Positions 34,201 to 49,200 of a DNA stretch of 64,000 nt are shown here, in pieces. This DNA is from Lasioglossum baleicum (taxonomy: Eukaryota > Arthropoda > Insecta > Hymenoptera > Halictidae): the NCBI RefSeq assembly GCF_051020765.1, contig NC_134941.1, positions 7,440,001-7,504,000 on the forward strand, given 5' to 3'. A program made the position numbers and the translations under genes. Every line of letters starts with the position of its first letter. Positions within the stretch are counted from its first letter, which is position 1. Under the pieces are notes generated by a model. That model ran no database searches, had not been told where the DNA came from, and was given only the letters and a program-made list of their open reading frames with translations.

Positions 34201-37200
34201 TTAATCTCATTCTTCAAATGAGTCTAGGCACCCATTATGAAATATTGATAGTTAGAAGTTAGTTAATTATATGTTCCCAAACTATAATTTCAAGTAATTT
34301 GTGAAGTAATGTTATAAATGAGACTGTAGAGTTGAAATTGAAACGTGTATGAATTACTTATGTATTTTGTCATGTGCAGTGTGTTGTAGTCAAAACCTGC
34401 ATGGTATTAAGAATATGAAATTCTACTATAGTGTTAATTTGTTGTTTTACATTGCTTTCATAGGGAAATTGACTTTGATCATTCAATATTTCACTGTAGT
34501 ATTTTAAAAGAATAGATACTAAATGTTGGTAAAGAACTGTCAGGTATGAGGAGTTAACAATCGATGATTACTAAAAGTACATCTTAGTGGTTGATATTCT
34601 AATTCAAAATATTCTTACAATGATTGTATTTTTAATACATGTATTTTTAATATTCACGTACCGTGAATATATTATTGGTACTTGCATGGATTGATTAAAA
34701 TGGGACACTCAACATACATGTACCTTACTATTATACATTATATGTATTCTCTTATGAGAATGATGTTTTAAACTTTTTATATGAAAGTTTTTAATTATCA
34801 TATTACTCAGTTGCCAATGCGTAAACATTATTTTCGTGTCTGTTGTTTAGAATTCCTAAATTATTTTATTACTTTATAGACAAAGTTCGAATATTTTATT
34901 ATGTATGTATATATGTGGTGTTGATATCTATTCTAGAAATGTTATTTATTTCGTAAATGGTAAAAGTCATTATTAAAAATTCTAATATTTCTATTAATAT
35001 GTATTCTATTTAAAATATAAGTATTTTATATAATATATTTATCATGCTACAGTTAAGAATCAATTGCTTAATAACAGCATTATTATTAGAGATTTTAGAC
35101 TAAAGCTTGTTTAATATGTTGTATGTTGAAACAAATGGCATGCATGCAGATAGCTAGAACATGTAGAAATAGGAATTCAGGTTATATTTTTCAAGTTACA
35201 GTTCAAGAATATAATATATGATATATTACATAGATTTTTGCATGAAGCATGTTTTTAATGTAAATCCAATAACAATTTTATTGTACACTATATAAATATA
35301 TATTTTTATATGTATAGAAAAAAAGGATCTTCACGGCATTCATGAATTTTTTGATAATTTACGATAACAAAAGACAGAAAGTTAAAAACGAAACAATGTA
35401 AGGTTTATTTAATTTACATTTTAAAGATACGAATTTTCCATTGAAAAAAACATTAAAAGTATATTTATTCTTCCATTTGATCAAAAAGATGAAGAGACAT
35501 TCATGTAAATAATTAAAAAAACAATATATTTGAGCTTAACGTTTTTCTAAAATGTTTTTTTTTCATAGTTTTGTATTAAAATTAATGATAAAGTTTTATG
35601 AATATATAGAAACGGTAATTCATAGTTAACAATTAAAACAGTTCAACAATAAATTACGGTATCGAAATTATCGAAAAATCATGGGTATCGTCTGAACGTA
35701 GAAGTATGATTCTGAATCATACTGTTGCTAAAATTTATTAGTGACATATAGTTACCAATCTTGTTAACACTTATTGTACAGTATTATGCTATGTGTATAT
35801 CAAATAGTAGTTTCTTACATTTGTACTGATAATTACATTGATCTTCAATTTGGACTGAAATTTTTATTCGAAATATGAATGCATGATCTCTATACTAATT
35901 CAAATTTTTAATTATTTATATATACAACAGTTATTACATTATTTAATCGTTCTCATAAATTATTATGCAGTAATGTTTCAAAAATCGTTTATCCATTACC
36001 CTTTTGTAAAATTTATTTTTGTCTTGTATCACAGTATTGTGTAAACAACAAAAATTTTAGTACAAATGTACTTTGTTAGCTCTAAAGTCATTTTTAATCT
36101 CCTGCCGAACGTGATGTAACAAAATGGTCGGGCAAAAAGTTACATATAATAATAAGTGGGCGATCGATAAATTTTTTAAAAATCAATCATCAACGTATTA
36201 ATGTGATTAATTGCACTTGAAGGAAGATTAAACAGAAATAAGATATGATATATTTACTTTTTGTACGAGATAGTATTCTAAACGAGAGATTTATCAATGA
36301 TAACATGTAAGGTAACATTGCTATGTTCGCATTAATTCACACAAAACTGTATGTATCGAGACATTGACATGTATAACGCCATTCTAAAATTTTTTTTTAT
36401 TTTGTAATAATTTTTGAAACATTACTGTGTGTTTAAAACTAATTCTACTATACGGAACATTTCTGTAGTATGACAATTCTTTATTTTCACCCTGTTTCCT
36501 GATAAGCAGAAATTTAATTATCAAAGTAATTGACTTACTTAATACGTTCCAGTTGATATGGATATAAGGAAATTTAAGATATTTCAAATACTATGTGTAT
36601 TTGATTATAACCTTGTCTCACTTATTTAAACGAACTTAACGCAAAGCTACACTTAAATTTCTGCTTCTCATAATAATACTGTTACAGTATATTTTTGGAG
36701 TTGTAAATTATACTATTTACTCTTTTACTCTTATTACATAAAAAACAAATTTTTATATACCTTCCGTTCAATTCAAATCCTGCTAGTAGAAAGGGTACAA
36801 TTTTTCAAATTTAGTAATGTTTACACATGCATACTCCCGGCCAGAAGTATGAAAACAGGTGACTCGATACAAAAATAGAAAAACTGTTCTTCTTCAAAGA
36901 TTTAAAAAAATTCATATATTGAAATTAGAATGTAAATAAGATTTCAAAATAATGTTGCCTTAATGGAGACTTTTCGCTTGGTAATATGCATATATACACA
37001 TTATATTTACATAATTGGTATGCAAACATGAATATTTTCCAAAAGATTAATTTATTTACATATTTTTGTGTATTTTGCTCGGCTTGTATAATAAATACGG
37101 TATTCAATAGTAGCTTGAAGAAAAATTGTCACATGTTCGTATGTATTAGAGTAGATAAACATTTCTCTCGATAGAATCGGGAAACTTTTGAAAAAATAAA

Positions 37201-40200
37201 AATAAGTGAGAAGTGACAGTTTTAACGTGCATTTGTTCTTGATGCGTGAAATGCAGTGTTTCGATTCGACTCCAATAAACGAACGTGGGTATTGAAAAAT
37301 TAATATACGTGTGAATGACCGCATTTTAATCCGTGAACTTTTTAATGTACGCTAAAATACGATTTTATGACTTTGAACCAAATACAATCAATTAAAGCGT
37401 TGCTTTTTTCCCCTCACTATTAGTCGTATTGTTCCTTTCAGAATAATCTGAAAGGAATGTATAAACATCTCAAAATTTTTTGATGCGACTAAAATATTTT
37501 TAATTATAACGTGCGATACTTGCCGTGACTCACTCTATACGTTTACTCGAGCATACGTGCTTGGATACCATAAATTGTATGGATTACGGCACGATATACT
37601 ATCAAAAAAAGAATCCCGACCGGATTTATAAAAATTTTATTAGTTAATCGATATATGACCTCTGTCTCCGTTGATGTAATCCTCTTCATCGTCGATACAG
37701 CGATTTTATCACTTTTATCATGTTCCAAATATCATCGTATAAATAATTTTCTTCTCGGATTAAAATTCGACTTTCATGTACACGTGCATTTTCATTCAAT
37801 ACCCATGACTTTTAATTTCGATACAAAAAGAACAATCTTAATTGGATCATTTTGATTATTTTTGCATACTAATACAATAATGCCTCGGTATATGTCCAAT
37901 AAATCTTTATTGTTTCTGTGTGAATCTTTTGCCAACATATTCGTGACATTTTTCCGATTAAAATGAGTCCAAACATAATACAGTTTAGATCATGTTTACT
38001 TGTTTTATTTGCGATTCGCGGCGGAACCTCAATTATCCGAACCGATATCTGGTCTCATTATCCAGACACGTGTATCATAACAGTTCAATCTAAAGTGAAT
38101 ATTATTGCATAAATCAAGAAAGACTCGATCAGACATGAATTTAAGTTCAGATATCATCGGTTTGGATAGTAGAGGTTCTATTTACTAGATCCTCAATTGA
38201 ACAAGGAAACATTTTCTGAATTGCGTTGGTGAAACTTTCACAAAAGAAACAATTGTAAACCGAAGAGTTTCTTCATCGGATTAGTCTCGCAAATATCGTG
38301 TGCATCTCTTGCACATACTTTTACCGAGGCATTATTTACTGTACTTTTTCCTTTCCAAGTATACGAAATGAAAAATTGGTACACAACGGGTTGATTTTTC
38401 TTTGGCGTTCGAGTCGAACAAATGAAATATTGGAATGTACACAATTCTATTTTCGTTTTTTCTCACAAACATACAAATTCTGTAATCCTTGATCTTTCTG
38501 TCCGTTCTCTATTCCTTGACCGAATGGTTTAATGATCGCCTGTGTTCAGATTGGTGAGTCTTATAACTTCGTTTGATGAAATGTATAAGACCAATCGGGA
38601 GATAGGGCAAAAGAGAGGTGACATGTGTCTGTTGCCAGGCTGAGCATGGAGGTGTCGTGTCGCAGATGGCAGACCCCAGCCGTGAGGAAGAACAAGTCAC
38701 TCTCTTGGGTGAAGAGGGCCTCCGCGCTGGCGGCCAGGCTCTTAAGCTCGGGTAATTAAATGCGGTGTAAATTCGACTACAATAGTGTTCGGTTCAATTT
38801 ACATCTGTTCAGAAACCAACATGTACATTCTCACGAGCGAGACATTTTTCCCCCCCAAGAACTGACCCGAGCATTGCTCGACGAAGTGAGAGAATCGGTA
38901 TAACAAACGACAGCTAGATAAACGTAGCAGTCGACCTTTCAAAGGGAGACCGCTACTGGAAAGAACTAAACATTCAGTAAAGGAAATTTCATTTCCAGTA
39001 ATTGTCGTCTTACTTTCATAACTACAGTACCGACGGATAGCTGAGATTCTCCTGATTAAAATGAGTCCACACACGATGAAAGTCGGACTATTTTTGTCGA
39101 TTTAAATCAGCCCTGCGCAACTGATCGCTCACGACCTAACGACGCTCGAGCTACCCCTACTACCGCGCAGGCGCGAGTCGGAGAAGCGCGGTAGTGGGGG
39201 TTGTGGCATGCTAAATCTATAAAATTACTTCGATTTACCTCGTGTTTGGACTCGTTTTAATCGGGAGAATCTCAGCCATCCGTTGGTACTATAATTGTAA
39301 ATGTAGGACGACAATTACCGGAAATAAAATTTTCTTTATTCTGCGTTTACTTGTTCCAGTCGTGGTATTGCATACATTGTATTCATTCTCTATCATTGTC
39401 TACTGAAGTAGCTGTAATTTAACCGTGTAGATGTTATGTAAATTTAACCGAGCCCTACTGTAACATAGGACGTAACGATTTCAACATATCAAAAAATTCC
39501 CTGAGCACTTGCTGAACCCTCTACGAAAGTATCGTTCCACCAATTACTATACACAACCGCCGAAGATATCTTACATTTCTTTAAAAAAAGATGTTCTTGG
39601 AACACTCTGATGAGTTACTTTTCTTTCTCTTCAATATTTTACGACAAATAATTTCCAACAGCAATTTTCATGAATTTTGGAAAATCCTTACGTCCTATAT
39701 TCCAGAAGCGTTGCTAATCATTGCATTCTACGAATACTTTATAAATTGATATTGATTGATGATTGTTCTCCACTCTGCTATGGTATTGGGTCCGATTATA
39801 CATACTTACGACGATGATAAAGACGCAGAATATTGTGCCTAATGTTCAGTTTATGGACATTTCGTTATGTATTCTATAAAACGTTAGGCTGTGTTCGGAT
39901 GTTGTAGAGCTTATGAGATTTTTTTGTGTAATTAGGATATGCACACGAATATATATTAAGTAGAGGGCACAATACGTCAGTGTGTTCTGTGGTTACAGCA
40001 CCTGTATACTACGGCAGACACCATAGGATCACACTATAGGAATCCCCTCAGGCAAGCTGTTATCAACCGTTATTTGAATTTGCAAATTTGTTTGGTCTAT
40101 GTTTTTTGCCAGTAGCTACCTAGCAAAGTCCTTTAGTCGAAAAGGAACACTAATATATTTCTAGTCACTAAACGTTGAAAGTTTTCTTACACTTATTAAT

Positions 40201-43200
40201 TCCTTACAAGAAAGTATGTTTATGATATTAACAATGAACAAAGGTTCACTGTCGAGTGGAATTTTTAAGATGTGTTTTATAATCAAGTGCTACAGTTTCC
40301 TGAAGTCGTCAGGTTTTGTATCTGTTGCTACATACTAAATTAAATTGTTAATTGCTGCTGATAATCTAATGTTTATATATGTGAAACATAGATTGTAAAT
40401 GTGGCAACAGTAATTCTCACATTTATATATAGAAGTAATGACTTTATTAAAAAGATTAATAATTAGATGATTATGAATCGTAATTGACATGTTGTGTTCA
40501 TAAAAATCAATGTTCTCTGTTGTTACTAAATTAGGTACACTCGTCGAGGGTTTAAATTAACTGTGCATAATGGTAGTGAAAGGCAATTATCATAAAAATA
40601 TTACCGCTTAAGCGACATTAGATGTTCAATGACAGATGTGACTGTTTGCTTGATTGAATAACAATCACTTAACAATTGTTTTAGAATTGGTATACATGTG
40701 AAATGATCACGATGCAAATTGATACAGCGTACATTAGTAATATTGTATATAACAGTTGATACAGTTTGATATCGCCCACGTAAAATATTTCTCGGATTCG
40801 TTGAAAAAACTTTGCCCTTCAAACTGTATCGAACACTTGTGTTACAATAATAATACCCGGGTAGAGTATACACGAATTGTTGTATCTGCTATCTATGTAC
40901 ATATCGACAACAATAGTTTGTCTTATATATATATAAAAGTCAATATTATGCAGTCACTTTATTTATGTAAATAACAAAAATGATGATGGTCTGGCCATGG
41001 GTATGTATATAATAATGTACGTATTTTGTTTAACATGTTCTGTAGTACGCTTTCTTTTTGCATGCTGTACATTAACTCCTAAAACGATTATACTTACTAC
41101 TTACTTAGTGGAACGTTGTACTTACAAACTACTGGCGCTGTTTAATGTTTAATCATTCTTATCCTAGGCTAAAGAAAAAAAAAAGGATCTGTGTTTATGT
41201 TGCTGTTTTTGCTTGCCTTTTCAATTATGCTTTGCAGAAAATTATTTTCATTCCCTTTACATAAAGAGCCAATTGGTCACGTGAGGTACATGACTAAACC
41301 TTTGCGTCAGAATACAGACGAAGAAAATAGTGTAACAGAACGAAATGCAATTACAGATCAATAATTCTTGATTTTACAAAGGTGGCCCATTTTTTTCTAT
41401 AGATGGATCTTTTTCAGAAAATTTGTCTTACAATTCGAAGATTAATCTAAATTGCGATACGATTGAATTTAATCGTGTCGTGTCTTGTGCACGGTAATGC
41501 CTCGATATATGTGAAAAGATGTAGACGGTAGTTCAAATTATAAACAATGAAAAAACTTTTTTGTTCTTTACCTATTTCTATATCAAATTTTTACTAATAC
41601 ATTTGTGACGCTTTTCCGATTAAAATGAGCCCAAACACGATACAATTTAGATCATGCTTACTTGTTTAATTCACAATATATAGTGGAACCTCCATTATCC
41701 GAACCGATAATTTTCCACACTATTTATTGTACAAATCAGTAATCTAACACTGTAGCTAAACTAACTGTTCTATTATCTGAAATTTCGCTAATTAGTTCGG
41801 ATAATCGAGGTCCTACAGCACCGTGGATCAAACAAGTAAATTATGATAAAAATTTTGTCGTGTTCGTCACGAATATACCGGTAAGAGTTTCATAATAAAG
41901 AAATGATTAAAAACAAAATAGTTTTGTTACTGAATTACTACAATTTTTGGTGTTTTCATGTATATTAATGCGTTATCGTACTAAGAATGGAAACGTTCGG
42001 AGTAAAATAAATTTTCGAAGAATAGTTTTTTCATATCGATTTCAACAGAATTAATACACTTCACCTTCGTACTTCCTAAAACAGTTGTATGCACTGTGTC
42101 CCGGATAAGCGTTCCCGCTATCATTTTGTAATCTATACAGTCATGTCTCGCTACCAGATCACGATTCGAAATCGATGACGACTTCAAACGAGGTTTTCCC
42201 CGAAATTTTCGGAGAAATGCTTTTTTCAAGATGACAAACAAAAAGAAGAAGATTGATTTCTCGATTGTAACGCTCACACGCTTGTTTTAACACTTTTGAT
42301 CACCAACTGCTGTTCCGACAACAAGGACCGGCACTAGTAGCGAGATATTACTATACTAAACAAAATTTCACTTATCTATTTAAAGCGTCCTATCATTCTC
42401 TTTTTACATCAACTTACTCTCGCAAAGTAAATCTACTCGTAGATTAAATTTGTTCATCCTCTCATTATTCAATGTATCATACGGACTTTTTGTTATTCAA
42501 CTTTTAATTATTAAGTATTTAAATGTAACAGGTATAGTCTTCCATAAGTTAATTTTTCAGATAATCTATTAAGTAAGAATTGACGCGCTTATTATAACAC
42601 CCTTATATTTCTTCTCTCCTAGAAATAGAAACGATTATGAATATTAACAGCTTTAATATAATGTAGTATTGTTTGGTAATCCATTATTGATACTGAAATT
42701 ATTATCGACTGAAGATATCTTTTCATATTCCTATGGTAGTTATAACAATCGATGTTAACGTAAAAGAAATTGATTTTTCAAAGTAAACAGTCCACACAAA
42801 TTATGATACAAGCATCTTTAAAACTCATTATTACATTGAATATATTTTGAAGAATTACTGCATTGTCCAATAACTAATATTTCCACTTTTGCTTTTCTCA
42901 TCAGTAAGCAGATTTAATATGAATAACAATTTACGATACTTTGATTCAAGAAGTAATAAAATTATTATTTATATTAAATATATAATATACGTATACAGAG
43001 TGGGCCGATTAACGTGGTCATTAATTAATTATTTTCAAGGTCAGGAAATTTTATATCATCTATGTATTACTTCAGCAAGTTTTCAAGGTCACCTTCAATT
43101 TTCTATGCACCTTGGGAACGAGTTTAATGTTCGATTAGAGAATACTATTGCGACAATACGAAAAATAAAGAAACAATTTTTTATCGCTATATCTTTACGT

Positions 43201-46200
43201 TAAATAAAGAAGATGCTTATTTTTGAGCTCGTTGAATAATTTATTAGTTGATAAACTAACAAAATCATAGTATTATGCATAGAAAAATTAAAAGTGACCT
43301 TGACAACTTAAAAAAAATCCCATGACGAATGATATGTCGCAAACAAATAGTTATTGAGATATATAAATTGTTCGAGGTTTTGCAAAATTTGATTGTGTAG
43401 AGTTACACGTATAGACAAAAGTTTCAAATATGAAAGAAAACCTTATATCCATTGCTTATACAGAAGAATATTAATACTGCATTAGAAAATACTAACGTAA
43501 AGTATAGGTACTTACAAATTTTTCAGAATCTTCTGTTCTTCCGTCGGATCCACAGGATACTGCCATTTGCGTGAATACGTCTTAATCCTCGGAGTCACAG
43601 CACTAATTAATAATTTTTAAAAATTCACTTTTGATGATGTCTCGTGTAGTCTTTCCGATATCCACAACAACTATTCAGTTAGTTTAATTGCCACAAATTG
43701 AGTACTTAAATGACAATTTGGATGTTCCCGGTCAAAATAGACGCAGGCACAGTCGTCGGAGGGTTAATAACTGTGAAGCACAAAACCACACTTCCACACA
43801 ATCGCTGAACACTATACAATATATAATACTTTCTGAAATCTTGACAGCGAACGAGACGAAGTTACTCCGACCACGATCAAAATAGTTCTGCGATTTTTTC
43901 GTGAATGGTTAAGGGTGAATTTTGATGGGGGAATGCAGCGTTTGTTAATTGGGCGCGGGAATGTCGAAAGGACCTTAGATTGAGAAGTGGGAAACTGTCA
44001 AGGAAATTCCTTTTGTTATTCTCTCCGCTCGACAATAGCATGTTTTATATAAGTGTATATCCGTTGTAAAATAATAATTGGCTAGTTCGGAACCTTTTCA
44101 GGTATACCGTCTAATCCGCTGGAGGAACGGTGAGGTACGGTTGCATTTTATGATGTAGGATTAGTATTCTTATGTATAACAATGGACACGTCCCTTGAAA
44201 TTTCATTTGTCCTGGGGCACGCGCTCGATTATGGCTTTTGTCTATACTCTATACGTATAACTCCACACAATAAAATTTTGCAAAAACTTTAATACAGTAA
44301 ATCCTATATCGACGCAAAAGTCTCGGGGAGATTCGTTTGTATCGATCGTAGAGGGATACTATTTTTTTGAGCTTTAAAGGCCGAGCCGCGTGGGGTCGAA
44401 GCGACTGCGACTCTCCGCGTCTCTTTCTTTCCCATACGCTGTCCTTCCTTGCGCCCGAAACGTTCATCGTCAATTAATCGCACGGGCCTTTGAACTGTGC
44501 GGACGACTGCGACTCTCCGCGTCGCATTAGTAATGGTTCACACCGATATACCCGAGCCGAGATCAGATTACTGCAGTAGAGGGGATATTTTTTTGCGTCC
44601 ATCGTGTTGCACCTTTTTGCGTCGATAGAGGATTTACTATTATTTAGGCGCGTTGCGCCCGACCACTGGCGGGGTACCTGAAAAGGTTGTTATAGCAGAC
44701 AAAAAACGCGCACGGATCAGCTCCGAACCGGCCTATTATTTACAACCACCGCGCTCCGACAACTTCAATCCTGAAACACGTGCGACAGACTCACCGAATC
44801 AGATCGATGGGATCATACATACACACACAAATATACATACTTTTCTATTTTATATATATATAGATAACTATTTGTTTGCGACACATGTGATTCCTTTCAA
44901 ATGTTTTCTCTTCTCGATAAGTAAAAGGTGTTAATGTAAAATTGACCATAACACAATTCTCTTTGTTATAAACAATTTTGCGGCAAGTTTCTTTTACAAA
45001 TGTCCACCTATCCAGAGGTGGACATATTCACCCTATATGTACATATACACATATTAAGATATTGGGTTGGAACGAAAATTCGTAGCGTTTTTAGATTAAA
45101 ACTCAAAGATAAAATTAGGATATTTATACGTAGAGAGATTTGTTCAATGACATATTTTCCATTCTCTTCTATTACTTTTTGCTTTTTCCTTTAGATAACT
45201 CGTCATGTTATTCAATAAACCTATGAATAAATATCTTAATTTTATCTTAGAATTTTTATTTAAAAAAACGCTACGAACTTTCGTTCCAACCCAATACAAT
45301 AAATGTTCAACTGAATAGATTTGTTCAGGTCACAATAACTTCGTGTGTTTTCGTGAGATTTGTCAATTCGAAGACTGTGCGTGTACCGTAACAGGAATCG
45401 CTAAAGGTATCTTCAGTCACACCTGTGCGTGCGTTGAACGCAAGGGATTTATGCAAGAACAGAATGGCATTTGAGCATTGTGGTGATGTCTAGTGTGCTA
45501 ATGTGATTGTGTCTTGTCTGTTGTGTCGTTAGCAAGAGCACGCAGGCTTGAATCCCACCGAATCCATGACACGTGCATTGATTAGTGATGATAATATCGC
45601 CCGCCAGTCTGCCCTTGGTCCTGTCCAGCTGGGGTATGTACTCCATGACTAGTTAATCCTTCCCGTACATTATTTTATCCTACACATTCTTCGAATAAAT
45701 AATAACTTGATTATCAAAACCTGGTACATAACTACGTTTTTGATCAATTCCAACGTTACTTGAAGAGATATCATTGTTACGCCCCCCACCTCTCACTTTA
45801 CATACTATTTCACTTTGTACGAATTCGCATTCTTCTGAGACTTCATGATTTCTGTGAATGTGCATAATACACGAACTCTACTCGGAGTATACATTACTGT
45901 TATTTTAACATAGTCACGCATGCCCACGTCCAAGGATAATGATTTTTCATTTACAGAACCCGCGAAATAATTACTATTCTTAGGGACAATGATAAGACTC
46001 CGTCATTCGCATAAATTGCGATCAAAATATTCTCTGCATGTTACAGAATTTATTGTAGATATAGGTTCAAGGATCATCATCTGGTTCCTAAGGCCTATTA
46101 AAATCACTTAGGATACGGAGTTACTATAATATTCGTCGTAATTAATCAATAAAAAAAAGATTTTCTAAGCTGGCTTTTAGTACAAGCATATTTATAAATA

Positions 46201-49200
46201 AATGAGATCTAAACCTCCAGTAAATTTTGTAAAAAAAAAACAGTTAAAAATGATGAAAAGAAACCTATTTATAAATGAATGAAAGCTAAACTTACGTTAA
46301 CTGCATAATGAAATTTTTGTATCTTACGATCGACGATAATCTACAGTATAGAGAAGTGATTAATGTTACAGAATTAGACTGATAAAGAATTATGTAATAT
46401 AATTGAATTATGTTGTCGTACTTGGTATCTCATTGTCAATGAGAGTCTTCGTCTGAGATTGCAGTGTCCCGTCTACCTATAGATTTTCATCATCGTCGCT
46501 ATCATTCCCTTTAAAAGTGGTCGCGTACACTTTAATGTCTTGTCAGAGCTTTTTATCTCATACCGTGTAAAGGCTACCACAAAAGTTGTCACAGTTCTCG
46601 ATAGTAAAGACACACCGGAACTGCTGCAATATAATATAATAAAATAACTAGTAACGTAAAATCCAAAAATTATTTTGTTTTGTGTATTACTACAATATTA
46701 AATTTACGATTTACTGTTATAATTTCTAATCATTGTTTTTGTCAATAACTACTATTAGAGCCAAATTTGGAAACAGTTACCATTAAATTATTAATTTATT
46801 AAATTAAATATAAATTAATATTAAATTAAATTACCATTAAATAATTAAAGAACCCACTCATTACGGAGATGATGATACAAATCTGTTTAAGCCTATTTCA
46901 ATCAGATAGCACGACTTATAAAATTTGTTCTAAAAGAGTAACCAACAAATTAATAAGAAATCGAACTAATCATTTTTGTAAATAGAATAAAAATTACTAA
47001 AAGAAGAACCAGTCTGTATGAAGTTCTACAAGTTGCTTTTAGAAAACTATTAGGGATAAAAATCGAATTCTTGCCCTGTCCTGTAAGCTATTTTTGCACA
47101 ATCTTTGTAAATGGAATATTACAAGTAAAAAGAATTACTGATGTAATATGTTTTGTACATGCTATTGCTACATATTTGATTAATACAATTTTGATCGAGA
47201 CACAAGCAACCTCGTAATTTCAAAAGAATCTTGACCTCTTCATATAATTTGTCATAATATTGTCTTTCAAATATATGATAATTCCCAGGTTGTGAAATAC
47301 TATTTCGCAATTGCAAATTCAAAATGTTGTGAAATCGTGTTCTGTCGTCTCTTCGCAGCTAGACGTTTACAACATTAATTATACCCGAACAGATTGTATC
47401 AAAAACTTCTAATTAGCCATTTTCCTATTTTCTTTCGTTACTTACACATTTATGAAATGATTTTATGCTTATATTTAACTCGCCATAAATAGTTGCATTG
47501 TTTATGATTGAACAAAAACAATCATGTCCTCTTATGGCATGCATCTTTTACATGATCATTTTTCAGAACACTATTTATAATCTATATATCTAATAGATTT
47601 CTATATTTTCTAAATCTACTTATAATCTCTAATGGTTGTTGATAAAACGACTTCGAATGTTTCATACAGAGCTTTGCCAAATTTTATGAATGTTCTTTTT
47701 TCACTAATCTTATTGCTGACAGATCTCGGAGAGCATAAACGTCAGATCTACAGAACACTATCGCCGTATACTATCCGCCTTTTACTCTTTCCGTACGTCT
47801 GTAACGTTGCACAACTAAAAAGTATATATATATAGATAGCCTTATTTATCTAAACACATCAGTTGGATGCATTTTCTTTCTCTTGATAGCTAGTATAATG
47901 GTAGAAGTATGACGTAGGAACGACAGGGTCGTGTTAACTATACAATACTTAACACTATTATTATCCTCTAATATTCCTTAACATAGCGACTCTCGATTAA
48001 TACTAAAGTAAAACTATCCAGGAGCCACGATATCGATGTATATATTGATCATTCGATTTTTTTTACTCTACTCCTAAGCACTTTTATCTATTTTCATTAG
48101 CACTAATTTACAACTGTGTTTGTTTGTATACAGTACATACGTAACAAAAGTCTTTCCATAGATGCTTGTTTGATCGATTATTTTTTCGACTTGCATTACA
48201 TATATCGAATAATACATACATATATTCGATTACTATGTATATTATACCTTGCCTGGAATTTCAATGTACTTCAAATTTGTAATTAATAATAACAGGTGTT
48301 TTTATCAGGACATTTATATAAAGGACCATGGCTACCTAATCATCATTTTTTTCAGTAGTAACATACAAGTGTAAACGATATTACAGTCGGTTCGATCACC
48401 AATAAGGCATTAAAGATGCTGTACACGATACAGGTTGAAAATAATATGTGTAACAATAAACGATATTGACGTATAACTTTAAATGTGGCAGTCGTTTGGT
48501 AAACAACACGTGGGAACAATTTTTCTATTATGTTAAGCTCATACTCACGACTGGATTGCGGATATAAATTCATTATAATAAGTGAAACATGAAATATAAG
48601 ACGGTATTTATATAATAATGCATAAAATCCGCAGTCTACTTACGACGAATGTAGAATGCGTGCTTGTGTGTATGTACGCGTGTTTGCGCGTGTGTATGCA
48701 TTAGAGTTATTCACATCATATAGTACATTAACCATGATACTATACTTTAATTATTGCTTCGTTCACCTGCAAATCAGATGTCTTACTAAAATTATTCTTT
48801 AACGTAGTTTCGTCGCAGGAGTTATTTTAAGGGAACGCATCCCTGCATTTGAGCGTATGCTGTGGCGTGCATGCCGTGGTAATGTATTCCTACGTCAAGC
48901 TGAAATCGAAACGCCTCTTGAAGACCCGTCGACAGTAAGCAAAAATATCCACAATTTCATCAAGTATATTTTTCCTTTTAATTTTTACCTAATATGTGAC
49001 CAACGTCTTTGATCTATTCTTCTAGGGGGACCAAGTATTCAAGTCCGTATTTATCATTTTCTTCCAAGGAGATCAGTTGAAAACCCGCGTTAAAAAGATC
49101 TGCGAGGGATTCAGGGCTACCTTGTACCCCTGCCCCGAAGCACCCGCTGATCGCCGTGAAATGTCGATGGGTGTCATGACCCGAATCGAAGATTTAAATA

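Larger units (their letters stand above)
31121..38665. other. 7.5-kb intron 2 of V-ATPase a
   Basis: Very AT-rich, with no nested gene. It holds a 60-bp inverted-repeat fragment (33877-33936) and a repeat copy near 37878-38190. Intron 1 (28346-30814) is similar and shows nothing recognisable beyond AAACCTACCACCACCGGTCA at about 29204, which looks like a degraded MITE end. Confidence 0.6.

Noticed and set aside
41981..42277. A 98-aa minus-strand frame in V-ATPase intron 3
   Set aside because: Low-complexity start, no recognised domain and no promoter. Probably chance in AT-rich intron.
43688..43885. A 65-aa frame considered as a third alternative V-ATPase exon
   Set aside because: It does not resemble the exon 2-4 loop and lacks the phase 0 entry and phase 2 exit that the two accepted exons share.
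48821..48822. V-ATPase exon 4 acceptor at GTCGCAG|GAG
   Set aside because: It breaks the frame from exon 3a or 3b. The upstream ACGTAG|TTT at 48808 restores the conserved FVAGV.
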